A stretch of 64,000 bases of DNA from positions 1 through 64,000 of the forward strand of contig LGRX02027263.1 in NCBI GenBank assembly GCA_001247695.2. The letters are read 5' to 3'. The notes beneath the pieces are model-generated. The model worked only from the letters and a program-made list of their open reading frames with translations. It was not told the DNA's origin and made no database searches. Positions 18,391-29,588 of this stretch are shown piece by piece. Position 1 is the stretch's first letter, and each line of letters opens with the position of its first letter. A program made the translations under genes and the position numbers. This stretch comes from Cymbomonas tetramitiformis. Lineage: Eukaryota; Chlorophyta; Pyramimonadophyceae; Pyramimonadales; Pyramimonadaceae.

Positions 18391-21300
18391 CTACTCGTTC
18401 TTACTCGCCGACTGCCGAGAAACCAGCATGCTCAGTATGTAAATTTTGATGTGCACGTACATCACCACGTATTGGACAAACGTTCGAAGGTTGACCACCA
18501 CGATGAAAACCGCCACACCGGTTCCCAGCAGCAGAACGCTCGCGGTGGCCGCCGCTGTGATCGCCAGCAGAATCACCGTGCTCGCGGGCACGAAATTGAG
18601 GATAGTTCTCATCTGACACGCGTCGAAGACCTTTACGACGTCGGCCGCGTCGCCGAACCCGTACTGCGTGGCCGTGGCGAGGGAGTCGTAATCGAGATAG
18701 TAGCCGAAGTACTCCCCGAACACCTCGCACAGCCACGCCGTGCGTCGGTCGTCGCATATACGATCCATCGAGTCGGGATGATGCCGTCGCCAAAGATAAA
18801 ACACGTTTCGTATTCCGTCTCGAAAACCGTACGGGTCCGCGGAGCAGTCGACCGTGTCGTACAGTCGATTATTCTCGTGGTTACGTTTCGCCCAAGTGTC
18901 CGGCCAGCCCAGATGTCGAGGAAGCAGATAGGTTTCGACGTCGTGCGCTAAGTCGTCGGCCAAGCAGGTGGGCAAACTCGGATAGTATCCGAGTTCCCAA
19001 CCGTAGGAAGTCTGTAACGCGAGGTGCACAGCGACGAGCGTCGCGACGCCCGCCACCATAGACGTCTCGACGCTTTGCATGCCGAAAACCACTTTGGCGC
19101 ATATCACGCCCACGATCGCGAGAAGCACGTTCGCGATGAACGTGTTCAAGAACGGAAATTGATCGTCCCTGTCTCCGCACGCCAGTATCTCGTTGAATCG
19201 AGCGGAACGACCGGTGGTGGAGGTGATGTGACTTGTCAACACAAACTCGTGACCGCGAGAAGACATGTTGGCGACGGTGGCGAGGATCGGCGACGGTATG
19301 GGCGCGCAGGGACGTTCGTCGGCGCCACTCGTCGCGCGACAGTCCCACCACCCACCGTTGTCGTACACAAACTCCGGAAGTTCGACGTAACCCCTCTGAG
19401 CGAAGAACGACCGTTTGGGCGCGTAGCACGCCTCATTCTCCAAGCACGAGTCCACGTCCGTCTCGTTGTACGCGGAGCACACGCATCTGTAAGCGGCACG
19501 CTTCGTGCTTGCGTTATCGAAAAAGTTATCGCCGTGCACGTCGAGTCGCAGGATCACGCTCTGATTGACGAGTTGCTCCGCCTCGGCCAGATTAGCACCT
19601 CGACGATCGATGGACGAGTCCACGGTGATACGGTGCAACGGGTCCGGATAGTCGACAACGGAGCGCAGCAGGCCGTAGGCGCGCTGCTTGGCCAGATCGA
19701 AACGAAAGGACGTTGGCGAGAAAGGCACCTTGTGCCAGTGCCGTTCCACCTCTTCGCCCTGGCCGTACCCCAGATCCCTCCAGGCGACCACGCGGGACGG
19801 TCCGAAGACCAGAGAGCGCGTCGTGTTGTCCGCGCACCATCTCAGAACGTTCGTTCGAACGCTCTCCCAAGAGGACTTGCGGATCTCGCACATTCCCATC
19901 AGCATATGAGCCGGGACCGTACCGTTGTTCCAGTAGAAATCGCGTAGCCACCACGAGGCGTTGTACTCCGCTTTTTTGTACGGATAAAAGTCGACAGAAA
20001 TCAGTCCCGAGTAGCCTCGAAGAAGAAGCTCCGAGTGATCCGGATCCTGTACGAAATCAACGCTCGCCCACGCGTCGTACCACGCGCGCAGATAGTCGCC
20101 GTCTCGGCCACGCCACGTGTCCTCGCTGTGAGATGGCCAGTTTCCGATCGGATGACGAAACCGCGTCGTGCCAAAAAGCACGCTCCCTCGCGGCATCAGC
20201 TCCGAGTTCAGACGCCCGTCGTCGTCCGGATACCTCAAACCGAGGAAGTCGCTCGAGTAGAAGGATCGATTTTCGATGGTCTCGACTCGAACGCCGTTCT
20301 TCCACGACGCGTCCTGCCACATCTCGTTGACCACGAGATCGGTGACGTCGGTGTTGAAATCGAAGTCTACGGACAACCAACCGAAAAAAGTGTCGGCGAC
20401 GCACACAAAAAACGTTGTCGGTGTTAGATCGTCACAGAAATTCGAACTCGTAGCACGCTCCGACACCGCCGTACGCGTGATGTCCTCATGCTTGGCCGCT
20501 TCGGATCGTCGGAAGGACCCCGAGAATGTTAGGATGTGGCGCAGATCGAGCAGGTACTCGTCGTACAGAATCGTGAGCGCGTCTCTGCCCAAATCACGCC
20601 GTCGGTTCGCGTAAGAGTCGGTTATGCAGAACTGCACCGCGTCGTCCGTGCTGAACCGCGAGCTGATCATACGCACCGCTTCTAGGAAGGTGCACACGCT
20701 TCGTTGAAAGGTGTGGCTCTTGTTTTCGCCGTCTCCGATGGAGGCGAAGCGGTAATAGGAGGAGGCGAACGTGGTCACGTTGCGAACAAGCTCGACAATC
20801 TCCTCGTACACGTCGCAGGACTCCGAACGGGACTGTGAGATCTGAGCGCTTTCGTAAGAGGACGTCGACAGAAGACGGCGAGTCACGCTCGCGAGCGAAC
20901 CGGCGCCCTCCCCGCGACGAGGCGTTCGTGCGGCGGAGATTCGAGAAACCGCGGATCGTTTCGCGCTCTCGCCAGCCTCGCTCGCGTGCATCGGCTCCGC
21001 TTTCGGGGGTTCCGCAGGAGGCGCACTCGAAGGGTCCGAAAAGCTCTTGTCGACGTGCCAGCTGCGGTCGAACTGCAACTTGTAGTATCCCTCCATCTTG
21101 CGCTGCAGACGGGGGCCCTCCACGGAGTCCGTCGCTCTGAGATAGATTCGACGCACCGCGTTGGAAAGCTTCGCCGTTTCCCACGCCACGGGACCGAGAT
21201 GCTCGGCCGTTCGGACGAGGTGATCTCCGAGCTTCAAATTGGCCACGTGCCGCAGCACCTTACCGCCGTCCCGGACCGCTCGCGCGTATCGTTCGCGCAG

Positions 21301-24300
21301 GTCGGCCGCGAAAGAGTTTGCTTCGTCGTTGCGCGCGACACCGCGCACCGCGGCGTTGCGGTCGAAGGCGCCGAAGAGCTCCGTCGTGGCGTTACGGACG
21401 AGCGTTCGCACGGACCGCAGAAAGGGGCCGAAGGACTTCGAAACCCGATCGCGAATTTCCAGGTAGAACATGGGGTCCACTCCGCTCCGTTCCAGAGCGG
21501 CCAGAACGCGCGTCGCGTTCTGAGCGTCGTCCTCGCTCATCGCGAGCTCTCGGACGATGACGCCGATGGCGATCTCGCGCACGATGTCCAGCGCTCGAAG
21601 CCGGTTGTACGCGACGTCCACCGGCAGAGTCGTCAGATTCAGCGCCTCGCGCGCTCTCATCCCGAGCACGCGCAGATCCACGCACCGCTCCACGTTCACC
21701 CGATCGCTCAGAGACGCCTCCGTCATGGCGAGGTTGGGGTCGCTTCGCACGAGCTCGCGAAAGAGGCGATCGCAGAAGCTGTCGCCGGTCCACATGTCCA
21801 GATCGCCGAAGAAAGCGAGCGTCACGTTGCGCCATTTCTCCACTGCAAGACCTCCTCCGGCGTCTCGCAGGTTGTCCGTCTTCGGCCGACCGCACGCGCA
21901 CCGCCCGGAACGACCGTCACATCGACGCTCCGGAAGTCCCGACGCGAAGGGTCTTCGCGGACAACTAGCGCACAGCACGGGGGAACGGTCACCGTACACG
22001 TGCTGCGAGCAAACCGAGCGCGGAAGCAGGCACTCGGCGTGAACTCGACACGGCGAGCCCATCTCCGAATCGGTCTCCCTAGCCATGGCGAAAACGCTGC
22101 GCATCGTTTCCATCGAGACCGACGACGCGTTATCGACGACGCGCGCGGTCTCGTTCCGTACGCGGGACCCCTCGCCGAGCGTCGCGTCGGAGTCCCTCGC
22201 CGTCGCCTCCTCCGCGAGGTCCGCCTCGGCGTCGCCGCTGGTATCGAGCGAGATCGTTTCCGTGAGAAGGTCGGACCCGAGCAGGCGCCTTCGGAGCGAG
22301 AGCCTCCGACGCGTCTCGCTGGTCGCACCGCTCGAGGAGTTCAGCAGGGAGGCGGTGTGCAGCTCCGAGTTGACAGAGATGTCCAACGTGTTCACGGACT
22401 CCCCTCGCGCGACGCCGTCCATGTACACGGCTCGGAGATTGAGATCGCAGGTGCAGAAACTCGTGCTGGGTATGGCGCTACGGTCCATCGCCAAGGAGCC
22501 GTAAAGGTTCAGGTTGGAGTGCGCGCTGTAATTGAGAGCGACTCGGTTGAAAAGCAGGTTGTTGTCGTTCAGCACGGACGAGTCGCAGTAATTGCGACAG
22601 AGCACCGGGCCGAACACCTCGAGCTCGCTGAGGCATTCGGAGAGCGCCTCGGGATCCACGGATTCGATGCCGGAGTTCGCGAGACGGTTCTCGTACATAC
22701 AGAACTCGGCTTGACGCACGTAGCACACGCTCTCGTGATGCGATCCGCTCGGACTCAAAGATTTGGCGCCCTCGCCGGGGCACGATCCGCACGCCGCGGC
22801 GGAGTCTCCGTCGGTACGAGCGTAGAAGGTTAGGTTTCCCGTGCGCGTGAGGGTCATCGAGGACTGACACTCCAATCCGAGCGTAAGATACGGTAGGACG
22901 CCGCACTGACAAAAGCCGCTGGCTCCGCAGAACACGCCCCCTCGGCAGTTCTCGCACACGCACGGCTGGCCGTAGTACTCGTTCTTCACGGTGCGCCTTC
23001 CCAAACACTTTCCGGGGGACGCTCGCAGGTTCGGATCCTCCGAGTCGCCGTAAAAGTACGGGTCCCACACACACACCGAAAGGTCCAGCGCCGTTTCCAC
23101 CTCGGCGGTGCATGCCGCCTCGGTGGTGTGTCGGTCACAGTATGTCATAGTGTCGGAGGTCATGGAGGACCGGGATCCGTACATGTCGAAGACGCGGCCG
23201 CGAGCCCCGTTAGAATCCTCGCCACCCGTGCGCGATTCCATGCAGAACGCCTCGGACGTCGCCCAACACATGCTGCACTTGGTCTCCCACTCATCGTTTC
23301 CTACCGTCGGCAGCACACTCGTGGTGTGCAAGTCCCGCAGATCGTCCAACCCCGAGGTCTGACACTGAGACGCCTCCATGGGACGGAAGGTGGTATCCCC
23401 TCCGAAGGTGGGCATCTTACAGCTCGTTTCCGCGAGACAGCCGTCGTACTTGCTCGCGGTGTATCTCTCGGGATTGCGCGTGATTTCGTCCGTGCTCGGG
23501 CAGTGACAGTCGAAGGCGCGGTCGATGATGTCTCCGACCCCGCTCCCGAAAAAGTTCTTCACCTTGATCTGCGTGTTCCGGATCGTGAAGAACTCCAGCT
23601 TCACCCCCGCCACGCGGTACGTCTTCTCCGCGAACTTGTACCACCCGAACTGCGAATCGAAGAAATCGCACAGACCGTCCCTGATGCCCGCGACCGCCCC
23701 GATGAGGTCGTTACCGACCCGACAGATGGTCTCCACCAGATTCAGGAGCTGCTCACCGAAGGGCGACTCGGCCATGAAGCGATACACCATCTGGTAGATC
23801 GCCTGACCGAACTCGATGATGATGCTCAACGCGATCTCCGCGAACTCCATGACGTCCTGCTGCAACTGCGAAGCCATCGAACTGTCTCCCGAAAACTGCA
23901 GTAGCTGAATGCAGATCTTCACCGCCTGCAGACCGAGTCGAACGAGGTCGTCGATCAGGCGCATCATGTAGGTCCCCGCCATGTCCGCCATGTCCTGCAG
24001 GATCATCATGAAGTCCAACATGTCGCGCTGAAAATCCAGGAAGGTGGCGTCGCTGTCCTCGTTCACCACCACCGCGATCGCGCGGACGAACTCCAGGAGC
24101 GACATCACCACGTCGCGAAAGTAAAGGAGTATCTGCGTCTGCGAGTACATGTAAGGCACGAGGTAGTACGTCGCACTCGAGTCCGAAACAAACTCCGCGA
24201 ACGCGAAATTCGTATCCGTGGACGACATGTCGCCATCCGCGATTTGAAAGAAGCGGTCGTAGAAATAGGCCGCCGTGAGGTTGGTTGCGATAAGTCCGCG

Positions 24301-27300
24301 CTGAGCGCCGCTCATGAAGGCGACCATCATCGTGCTCGTGGCCGCCTCCAGAGGGTACTGCTGAACGTGGTGCGAGTTGGAGGAGCACCCGTGCCGTTTG
24401 GAGTACGTGCAGCCGACGCGCACGAAAGGGGGCGCCGCGCCGTGAACGGCGACCGGGGTGTACGTTTCGAACTTTCGACTGCACCCCTCGCTGTCCGGCG
24501 TGAGCTCGCACGCGGACGCGCAGGCGCCGGGTGCGAACAGCCAAAAGGGAAAGGGGCCGTCGTAAGCCAGGTACGCGTCGACCGCCTCCAGATCCGAGAC
24601 GTACCCGTACTTCGTCACGTTGACGCCCCGCGCGCTCTGGCGGTAGTACCGGATGGTGTCGTTGGAAAACCCTGCGAAACCCGCGCTCTCGGCGGACTCC
24701 GGTGTCGCCCTCTCCTTGATACCGGTGAGGTACGACCGATGGTACAGGTGCTGCTCCGAACCCTCGCCGCGAAAGTTTTCGAAGCTGTCGGAAGACATCA
24801 CCCACGCGCAGTGACACCACTCGCGGTCGCAGCCGTGCACCACCGTGGACTCTCCCTGACCGCTCGTCCAACGGAAGGCGTGACGCCCGGGAGAGGTGAA
24901 GGCGCCGAGCCCCTGCGCCACGCACCGGTCGTGCGAAAGCCCGGGACACATCGTCGGCGGCAGCATCGCCGCGAAGGAGGCGTCCTTGGGCCAGTTGCTC
25001 ACCACCGAGTACAGCGAGGGATCGTAGTCGGCCGCCACGTACACGAACGACCAGATGAAGGACGTGAAACTGGCAGCGAGGTTCGCCACGTGCACCTGCG
25101 TCTCGAAGGACACCGTGATCAGCGTGTTCACAACGAACGTGGGATAAGCCAGGTGACCGAGCATAGCGGCGCAGTCCTGCGTGTCGGAGTCGCTCCCTGA
25201 GACGCCCACCGCCTCCAAGACGCAGTTGAGGGTGTCGACCGTCAGCATCAGCAGGTAGCGAAAAAGCACACGGAGGTACCGCATGAGGGACACCGAGGAG
25301 TACTCGAATCGAAGCTTGTCCAGTCCGACGTACTCCGCCGCGTCGTTCGGGAGTATCGTGCCGCCTCCGGCTCCTCTGAGATTGAAGATGGCCGAGAGCT
25401 CGCTCATCGAGTTGGTGCCGATGTGCGGATTCTCCATGACGGCCGATATGGCGCACATCGGATTCAGATTCAGGCTAGTGTCCAACGCGTAGAAGCCGTT
25501 GCTGCAGTTCGCCACCAGGGGGTTGCATCCCACGGACTCCCCCGTCGATCCGAAGGGAAAGGTCGCCGCCGTCGCGACCGTGGAGCTGATCTTCAGGGAG
25601 CCGCTCAGGATGTGGTTCGGCACGTCCGACGCCTTGCAGAGCACTCGCGCGGAGCGCTGCTCGTACGACTGCACCGGATTCATGAAAAAGTGCACGAAAT
25701 CGAAAAAACTGGAGGAGAGCGCCATGTTTTCCTGGAACACCGGATCGATAAGCTCCCAGAGAGCGCTCTCGTCCACCCGCTCACCGTGGGAGAGCGTGTA
25801 CCCGAGGTAAACGGCGCCGCCCAACACGCCCCTCGCCGTTTCCGCGAAGACCCGAGCGCCGTGTTTCAGGATGCCCGCCACCGCAGGGAAGCGCGCGTTG
25901 GCCCAGGACGCCAGATCGTTGGCGAGGTCGTAGCGAGTCACGTGGTACACGCCGAGGTAAAACTCCTCGAGCGTGTCGTACGTGTTGTTCCAAAAGTCCT
26001 TGTAGGAGGAGTCGATGCGGTCCACCACCTCCGTCTCGCTTCCCTCCTCGGTCTCGGACGATCCGTCGCGGCTCGTCGTCGAAACCGTGTCGGCGTCCTC
26101 CTCCTGCCCCCCCCCCTCCCCCTCCGTCGCGGCGTTCGCGTTGAAGTCGGTGAAGGACTCCATGGTCGTCGTCGACGAGGCTTCGCGCTCGGAGGTGTTG
26201 GTCGTCGCGTTCGCCGCCTCGTGCTCGCTCACGTGAATCAACAGTCGGCCTCCCATGTCCTCGTGGTGGCCGTCCGTGTAGTAAAATTCGAAGGGCATGG
26301 TCGAAGCGGCGTATCGCGCATCCTCGCAGAGCATGCGCCTGTCGAGCGCGTGCGCCTCGGAGGCGCACACCCGCTCCGTCGCCTCGTCGGACGCGCACAT
26401 GTGCTCCTCCGCCGATCTCGGCGGAGGATGAGGCTCGGGCGGCGCCGGAGGCGGCGGAGTCGCGGGAGCGGGCGGCGCGGGCGGCGGAGGGTACGGCGGG
26501 TTCTCCCTGTGCGGCGAAGGAGGCGACGGAGGCAACGGCGGCTTCGGCGGGGGCGGAGGCAGAGGCGGAGGAGAGGGCGGCGCGGGTGGGTAGGGAGCGG
26601 GCGGAGGAGAATCCGGCGCGGGAGGAGGACGCGGCGAGGGCGGCAACGGCGGGTAGCCCGGGTAGAACAACGCGTAAAAGGCCGAGGGCGGCGGTGGCGG
26701 ACAGCCCCCTCGGCGGGACATGCACAAGAGGGACCTACCCCGCCGTCTCACCGTCGTCGGGGGGGGCGACGGAGGCATCGGAGGAAGCTCGGGATACGGC
26801 GGTGGTCTTGTCGGTGATCCGTCGCAGGCTTCTTCGCAGCTGAACAGGGTGCGCGCGTGTGTGTTGTACAACTGACAACCCTCCGGAAGCCCGTAATAGA
26901 CGAAATCGTCCTTCAAACGGTCGTCGAGATGTCCGAGCGCCGTCGCGGATAGCGGATCCACGCAGTCCGTGTCGAAGTCGATCTCGCGCTCCGAGAAAGC
27001 TTCGCGCACCGTCGCCTCGCAACAGGAAGCGCCGACATCGGACTCCGTGGAATTCGATACTGCGCACTTCGACGAGTTGGCCCTGTTGCTTCCCACTTGG
27101 AAGAGCTTGCGCGGCGTGCTGTACGCCTCGGAGATGTTGTACAGAAGCGCCCGCAGATTGACCCGGAACTCCTTGTGATCGCTGTTGTCCTGCCCGTAGT
27201 AAAAGGAGTCCGCACCGCGCATCTCGTGCGGGAAGGCCGCTCCGCTGTAATCCACGAGCGGGCTCGACGCCTCGACGCTGCCGTAAGCGCCCTCCGCGTA

Positions 27301-29565
27301 GAAGCCGGTACGGTCCCTGACGGCGATCAGGTTGTACCCGACGGTGGATTCGTCGAGCGAGTGCATCGGATTCGAAGACGTCGACCGGTGCATGCGGAAG
27401 ACGTACTCCTCCTGAAGCCGCAGGTTCAGAGCGGCGTGCGCGACGTCGTTGATCACGTACGCCCGGTGCGATCGCGCGCCGAAGACCGCGTAGGTCGTTT
27501 CCTCGGAGTACTCCTCGGAACAGCTCACGTACTTCGCGCTCACGTTTAGGCTCTCGCCCGATGAGGGCGAAAGGCTGGCACCGCAGGAGACGACGATCGG
27601 ATCGTTGACGTACATGCCCGGATCCGCGTACGCGCTCTCCAGAATCCGTCGACCGGTGGTGGTCGAGGATGCTCCGTCGAGGCTCTCCTCCGGGAAGAAG
27701 ACGTTGCGAATCGTTCGCTCCGTTCGAGGAGTGGCCTCGCACCTTGCACCGTCTTGCTCGTCCACCGGTGAGCAGTCCGTCACCGAATCTTTGATCGCGC
27801 GGCACCCGCCCACGGAGTGGAAGCAGCCCGACGTGCCTTCGCACACCTCTTTACCGGACGCGGCCGCGCACGCCGACTCGTCGCCCATGCACATGCCGGC
27901 GCTGCGGTTATGCGACAAGGCGTCGCACGCTAGGTACCGCTGATGGCACTTCTCCTCGAACCAGGTGCACATGGGTCGCCTCTGCGGACTTTTTTCGCAT
28001 TCCGACGGGGTGGTGCGATTCGAACACAAGCCGAACACCGGAAAGCAATCCACGCGCCATGCTTCGTGACGGTGATACTCGCAGAGAGGGCCGTCTCCGT
28101 ATTCGGACGGGACGATGTACGTCGTGCACACCTTCTCGCGGTCCTCCTGGGCGATCTGCGGAGAGATGTAGCACCTCGAATACAGGTTGTCCAGGATCTC
28201 CGGCACCGCGGTGGCCCTGACGTTCGTGCCCTCGCTCGAGGCGGACGATCTGGCGTTGGGGTTTCCGCAGACTCTCCGCTCCGTGGAGGCGTGCACGTGA
28301 GGCTCCTGCGTGCCCGACATCGGCTTGCATATGCAGCTCGAGTCGGCGTCGACATCGGGAACGACGTACGCGTTTTTTTGATCGTACTCCGACGCTTGGG
28401 TGTAGAGTTGGTTGCCGTACTCGCGGTACAAGCTCCAGTACTCCCAGCCCACGCGATCGTAAACTCGAGAGGAGCGCTGCATCTGGAAGGCCTTGCCCTC
28501 CAAGACCGCCTCCTGCTGACTGCTCGCTTCGCCCAGCATGTTCTCGAAGGGATGGTCGTCGTGCGTGCCCACGGTGGTGAACACGTTCCAATCCGTCGGC
28601 GTGTGCCACTCCGAGGCGACCGTGCGGCGATCCGCGAAAGCGACGTCGCTCAGCACGCACATCAAGCGCTTCTGGCTTTCGCGAGGCGCCGACAGGTTCA
28701 GAGGACGGTAGACTCCCAGCCACGGCATGTCGGACGCCGTGTACAGGTCTCTTTCGTGCAAAGGTCGATTCATGATGTCCTCCACGATCGACACGCTCAG
28801 GCAATTGAAGGCCAACGAGGTGTACACGTCGCGGAACGGCCGATAGCTTTTGCCATTGACCTGACGAAACAGATCATCGACGGTCGCCTCGTTGATGTCC
28901 GTGTTTAAAATTTTGTAGTCGCTGCCGTCCTCCTCTTGCGCGTCGTACCGTTCGGAATCCATGCAAGCGTCGAAGCACATCTGAACGAACTCCTCGTCCG
29001 ACTGCCAAGGCGTGGTCACCCGTTTGTACCGCTTGGCTATGTTGTACATATCGCTCACGGGCTCTCCGCGCCCGTCCGCGAAAGCCTGCGCGTAGGCGGG
29101 GTACGTACAGTCCTCCACGTCGGAACCGCAAGACTTTCCTTGATAGAGCGCCAACTTCCAGTTCCGCAAGGGGTGGAGGACATTGACGGACGGACGAGTG
29201 CTCGTCGCTTCCTCCTGCTCATCGCCGACCGTCACCAGGCGCCAATCCCGAATACCGGATTCGTCATCCACGGCGTGGCTCTCGTTCACGGCGTCGAAAC
29301 ACTCGTGCGAAACGTACCACCCATCGCCAAAATCGTCAAGCTTTGTTATGTTCATCAATTCGTCACCGGCGGCCAACTCCGAAACCCCTTCGGCTTCGCC
29401 GAAAAAAGTGTCGTACACAAGCTCCAAAGCGTCACCCTGCGTGCGGTCATTCGTCAAGTCGAGTACGGGGTACAAGCTGCCAAAACCATCACGGAAAAAA
29501 TGAACGGACGAGAGAGAGAGAGAGAGAGAGAGACGACACTTTGGGTCATGCATGCCTGTAGTCAT
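18391..29565 (-). CDS. Giant Cys-rich multi-membrane surface protein, 3,724-codon ORF
   Basis: Uninterrupted over 11 kb. From the N-terminus there is a Cys-rich region (to about 900), Pro-rich linkers (about 917-938 and 961-1053), an acidic Ser/Thr/Glu stretch, and hydrophobic and amphipathic helices around 1380-2000. An EGF-like Cys cluster follows (about 2193-2225, CVCENCRGGVFCG...CQC), then a helical middle, and membrane helices at about 3467-3516 and 3659-3703 near the end. N-glycosylation sequons are many. RRIL (about 638), RSLL (about 940), RRLL (about 2430) and RRLL (about 2897) resemble site-1-protease cleavage sites. It has no signal peptide and no TATA. The first 25 codons include a translated CT tract, so the true 5' end may be a splice acceptor at 29436 joined to the upstream giant ORF. 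Likely a virion or cell-surface protein; function unknown. Confidence 0.85.
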   Translation of the reverse strand: MTTGMHDPKCRLSLSLSLSSVHFFRDGFGSLYPVLDLTNDRTQGDALELVYDTFFGEAEGVSELAAGDELMNITKLDDFGDGWYVSHECFDAVNESHAVDDESGIRDWRLVTVGDEQEEATSTRPSVNVLHPLRNWKLALYQGKSCGSDVEDCTYPAYAQAFADGRGEPVSDMYNIAKRYKRVTTPWQSDEEFVQMCFDACMDSERYDAQEEDGSDYKILNTDINEATVDDLFRQVNGKSYRPFRDVYTSLAFNCLSVSIVEDIMNRPLHERDLYTASDMPWLGVYRPLNLSAPRESQKRLMCVLSDVAFADRRTVASEWHTPTDWNVFTTVGTHDDHPFENMLGEASSQQEAVLEGKAFQMQRSSRVYDRVGWEYWSLYREYGNQLYTQASEYDQKNAYVVPDVDADSSCICKPMSGTQEPHVHASTERRVCGNPNARSSASSEGTNVRATAVPEILDNLYSRCYISPQIAQEDREKVCTTYIVPSEYGDGPLCEYHRHEAWRVDCFPVFGLCSNRTTPSECEKSPQRRPMCTWFEEKCHQRYLACDALSHNRSAGMCMGDESACAAASGKEVCEGTSGCFHSVGGCRAIKDSVTDCSPVDEQDGARCEATPRTERTIRNVFFPEESLDGASSTTTGRRILESAYADPGMYVNDPIVVSCGASLSPSSGESLNVSAKYVSCSEEYSEETTYAVFGARSHRAYVINDVAHAALNLRLQEEYVFRMHRSTSSNPMHSLDESTVGYNLIAVRDRTGFYAEGAYGSVEASSPLVDYSGAAFPHEMRGADSFYYGQDNSDHKEFRVNLRALLYNISEAYSTPRKLFQVGSNRANSSKCAVSNSTESDVGASCCEATVREAFSEREIDFDTDCVDPLSATALGHLDDRLKDDFVYYGLPEGCQLYNTHARTLFSCEEACDGSPTRPPPYPELPPMPPSPPPTTVRRRGRSLLCMSRRGGCPPPPPSAFYALFYPGYPPLPPSPRPPPAPDSPPPAPYPPAPPSPPPLPPPPPKPPLPPSPPSPHRENPPYPPPPAPPAPATPPPPAPPEPHPPPRSAEEHMCASDEATERVCASEAHALDRRMLCEDARYAASTMPFEFYYTDGHHEDMGGRLLIHVSEHEAANATTNTSEREASSTTTMESFTDFNANAATEGEGGGQEEDADTVSTTSRDGSSETEEGSETEVVDRIDSSYKDFWNNTYDTLEEFYLGVYHVTRYDLANDLASWANARFPAVAGILKHGARVFAETARGVLGGAVYLGYTLSHGERVDESALWELIDPVFQENMALSSSFFDFVHFFMNPVQSYEQRSARVLCKASDVPNHILSGSLKISSTVATAATFPFGSTGESVGCNPLVANCSNGFYALDTSLNLNPMCAISAVMENPHIGTNSMSELSAIFNLRGAGGGTILPNDAAEYVGLDKLRFEYSSVSLMRYLRVLFRYLLMLTVDTLNCVLEAVGVSGSDSDTQDCAAMLGHLAYPTFVVNTLITVSFETQVHVANLAASFTSFIWSFVYVAADYDPSLYSVVSNWPKDASFAAMLPPTMCPGLSHDRCVAQGLGAFTSPGRHAFRWTSGQGESTVVHGCDREWCHCAWVMSSDSFENFRGEGSEQHLYHRSYLTGIKERATPESAESAGFAGFSNDTIRYYRQSARGVNVTKYGYVSDLEAVDAYLAYDGPFPFWLFAPGACASACELTPDSEGCSRKFETYTPVAVHGAAPPFVRVGCTYSKRHGCSSNSHHVQQYPLEAATSTMMVAFMSGAQRGLIATNLTAAYFYDRFFQIADGDMSSTDTNFAFAEFVSDSSATYYLVPYMYSQTQILLYFRDVVMSLLEFVRAIAVVVNEDSDATFLDFQRDMLDFMMILQDMADMAGTYMMRLIDDLVRLGLQAVKICIQLLQFSGDSSMASQLQQDVMEFAEIALSIIIEFGQAIYQMVYRFMAESPFGEQLLNLVETICRVGNDLIGAVAGIRDGLCDFFDSQFGWYKFAEKTYRVAGVKLEFFTIRNTQIKVKNFFGSGVGDIIDRAFDCHCPSTDEITRNPERYTASKYDGCLAETSCKMPTFGGDTTFRPMEASQCQTSGLDDLRDLHTTSVLPTVGNDEWETKCSMCWATSEAFCMESRTGGEDSNGARGRVFDMYGSRSSMTSDTMTYCDRHTTEAACTAEVETALDLSVCVWDPYFYGDSEDPNLRASPGKCLGRRTVKNEYYGQPCVCENCRGGVFCGASGFCQCGVLPYLTLGLECQSSMTLTRTGNLTFYARTDGDSAAACGSCPGEGAKSLSPSGSHHESVCYVRQAEFCMYENRLANSGIESVDPEALSECLSELEVFGPVLCRNYCDSSVLNDNNLLFNRVALNYSAHSNLNLYGSLAMDRSAIPSTSFCTCDLNLRAVYMDGVARGESVNTLDISVNSELHTASLLNSSSGATSETRRRLSLRRRLLGSDLLTETISLDTSGDAEADLAEEATARDSDATLGEGSRVRNETARVVDNASSVSMETMRSVFAMARETDSEMGSPCRVHAECLLPRSVCSQHVYGDRSPVLCASCPRRPFASGLPERRCDGRSGRCACGRPKTDNLRDAGGGLAVEKWRNVTLAFFGDLDMWTGDSFCDRLFRELVRSDPNLAMTEASLSDRVNVERCVDLRVLGMRAREALNLTTLPVDVAYNRLRALDIVREIAIGVIVRELAMSEDDAQNATRVLAALERSGVDPMFYLEIRDRVSKSFGPFLRSVRTLVRNATTELFGAFDRNAAVRGVARNDEANSFAADLRERYARAVRDGGKVLRHVANLKLGDHLVRTAEHLGPVAWETAKLSNAVRRIYLRATDSVEGPRLQRKMEGYYKLQFDRSWHVDKSFSDPSSAPPAEPPKAEPMHASEAGESAKRSAVSRISAARTPRRGEGAGSLASVTRRLLSTSSYESAQISQSRSESCDVYEEIVELVRNVTTFASSYYRFASIGDGENKSHTFQRSVCTFLEAVRMISSRFSTDDAVQFCITDSYANRRRDLGRDALTILYDEYLLDLRHILTFSGSFRRSEAAKHEDITRTAVSERATSSNFCDDLTPTTFFVCVADTFFGWLSVDFDFNTDVTDLVVNEMWQDASWKNGVRVETIENRSFYSSDFLGLRYPDDDGRLNSELMPRGSVLFGTTRFRHPIGNWPSHSEDTWRGRDGDYLRAWYDAWASVDFVQDPDHSELLLRGYSGLISVDFYPYKKAEYNASWWLRDFYWNNGTVPAHMLMGMCEIRKSSWESVRTNVLRWCADNTTRSLVFGPSRVVAWRDLGYGQGEEVERHWHKVPFSPTSFRFDLAKQRAYGLLRSVVDYPDPLHRITVDSSIDRRGANLAEAEQLVNQSVILRLDVHGDNFFDNASTKRAAYRCVCSAYNETDVDSCLENEACYAPKRSFFAQRGYVELPEFVYDNGGWWDCRATSGADERPCAPIPSPILATVANMSSRGHEFVLTSHITSTTGRSARFNEILACGDRDDQFPFLNTFIANVLLAIVGVICAKVVFGMQSVETSMVAGVATLVAVHLALQTSYGWELGYYPSLPTCLADDLAHDVETYLLPRHLGWPDTWAKRNHENNRLYDTVDCSADPYGFRDGIRNVFYLWRRHHPDSMDRICDDRRTAWLCEVFGEYFGYYLDYDSLATATQYGFGDAADVVKVFDACQMRTILNFVPASTVILLAITAAATASVLLLGTGVAVFIVVVNLRTFVQYVVMYVHIKIYILSMLVSRQSASKNE
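29511..29533 (-). repeat. (GA)n tract, CT on coding strand
   Basis: About 11 units. It faces a shorter CT tract at 29657-29672, making an inverted pair that brackets the 24-bp gap between the two giant ORFs. Confidence 0.75.
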
Positions 29566-29588
29566 TCTGCTCGAAACGACGCCCCAGA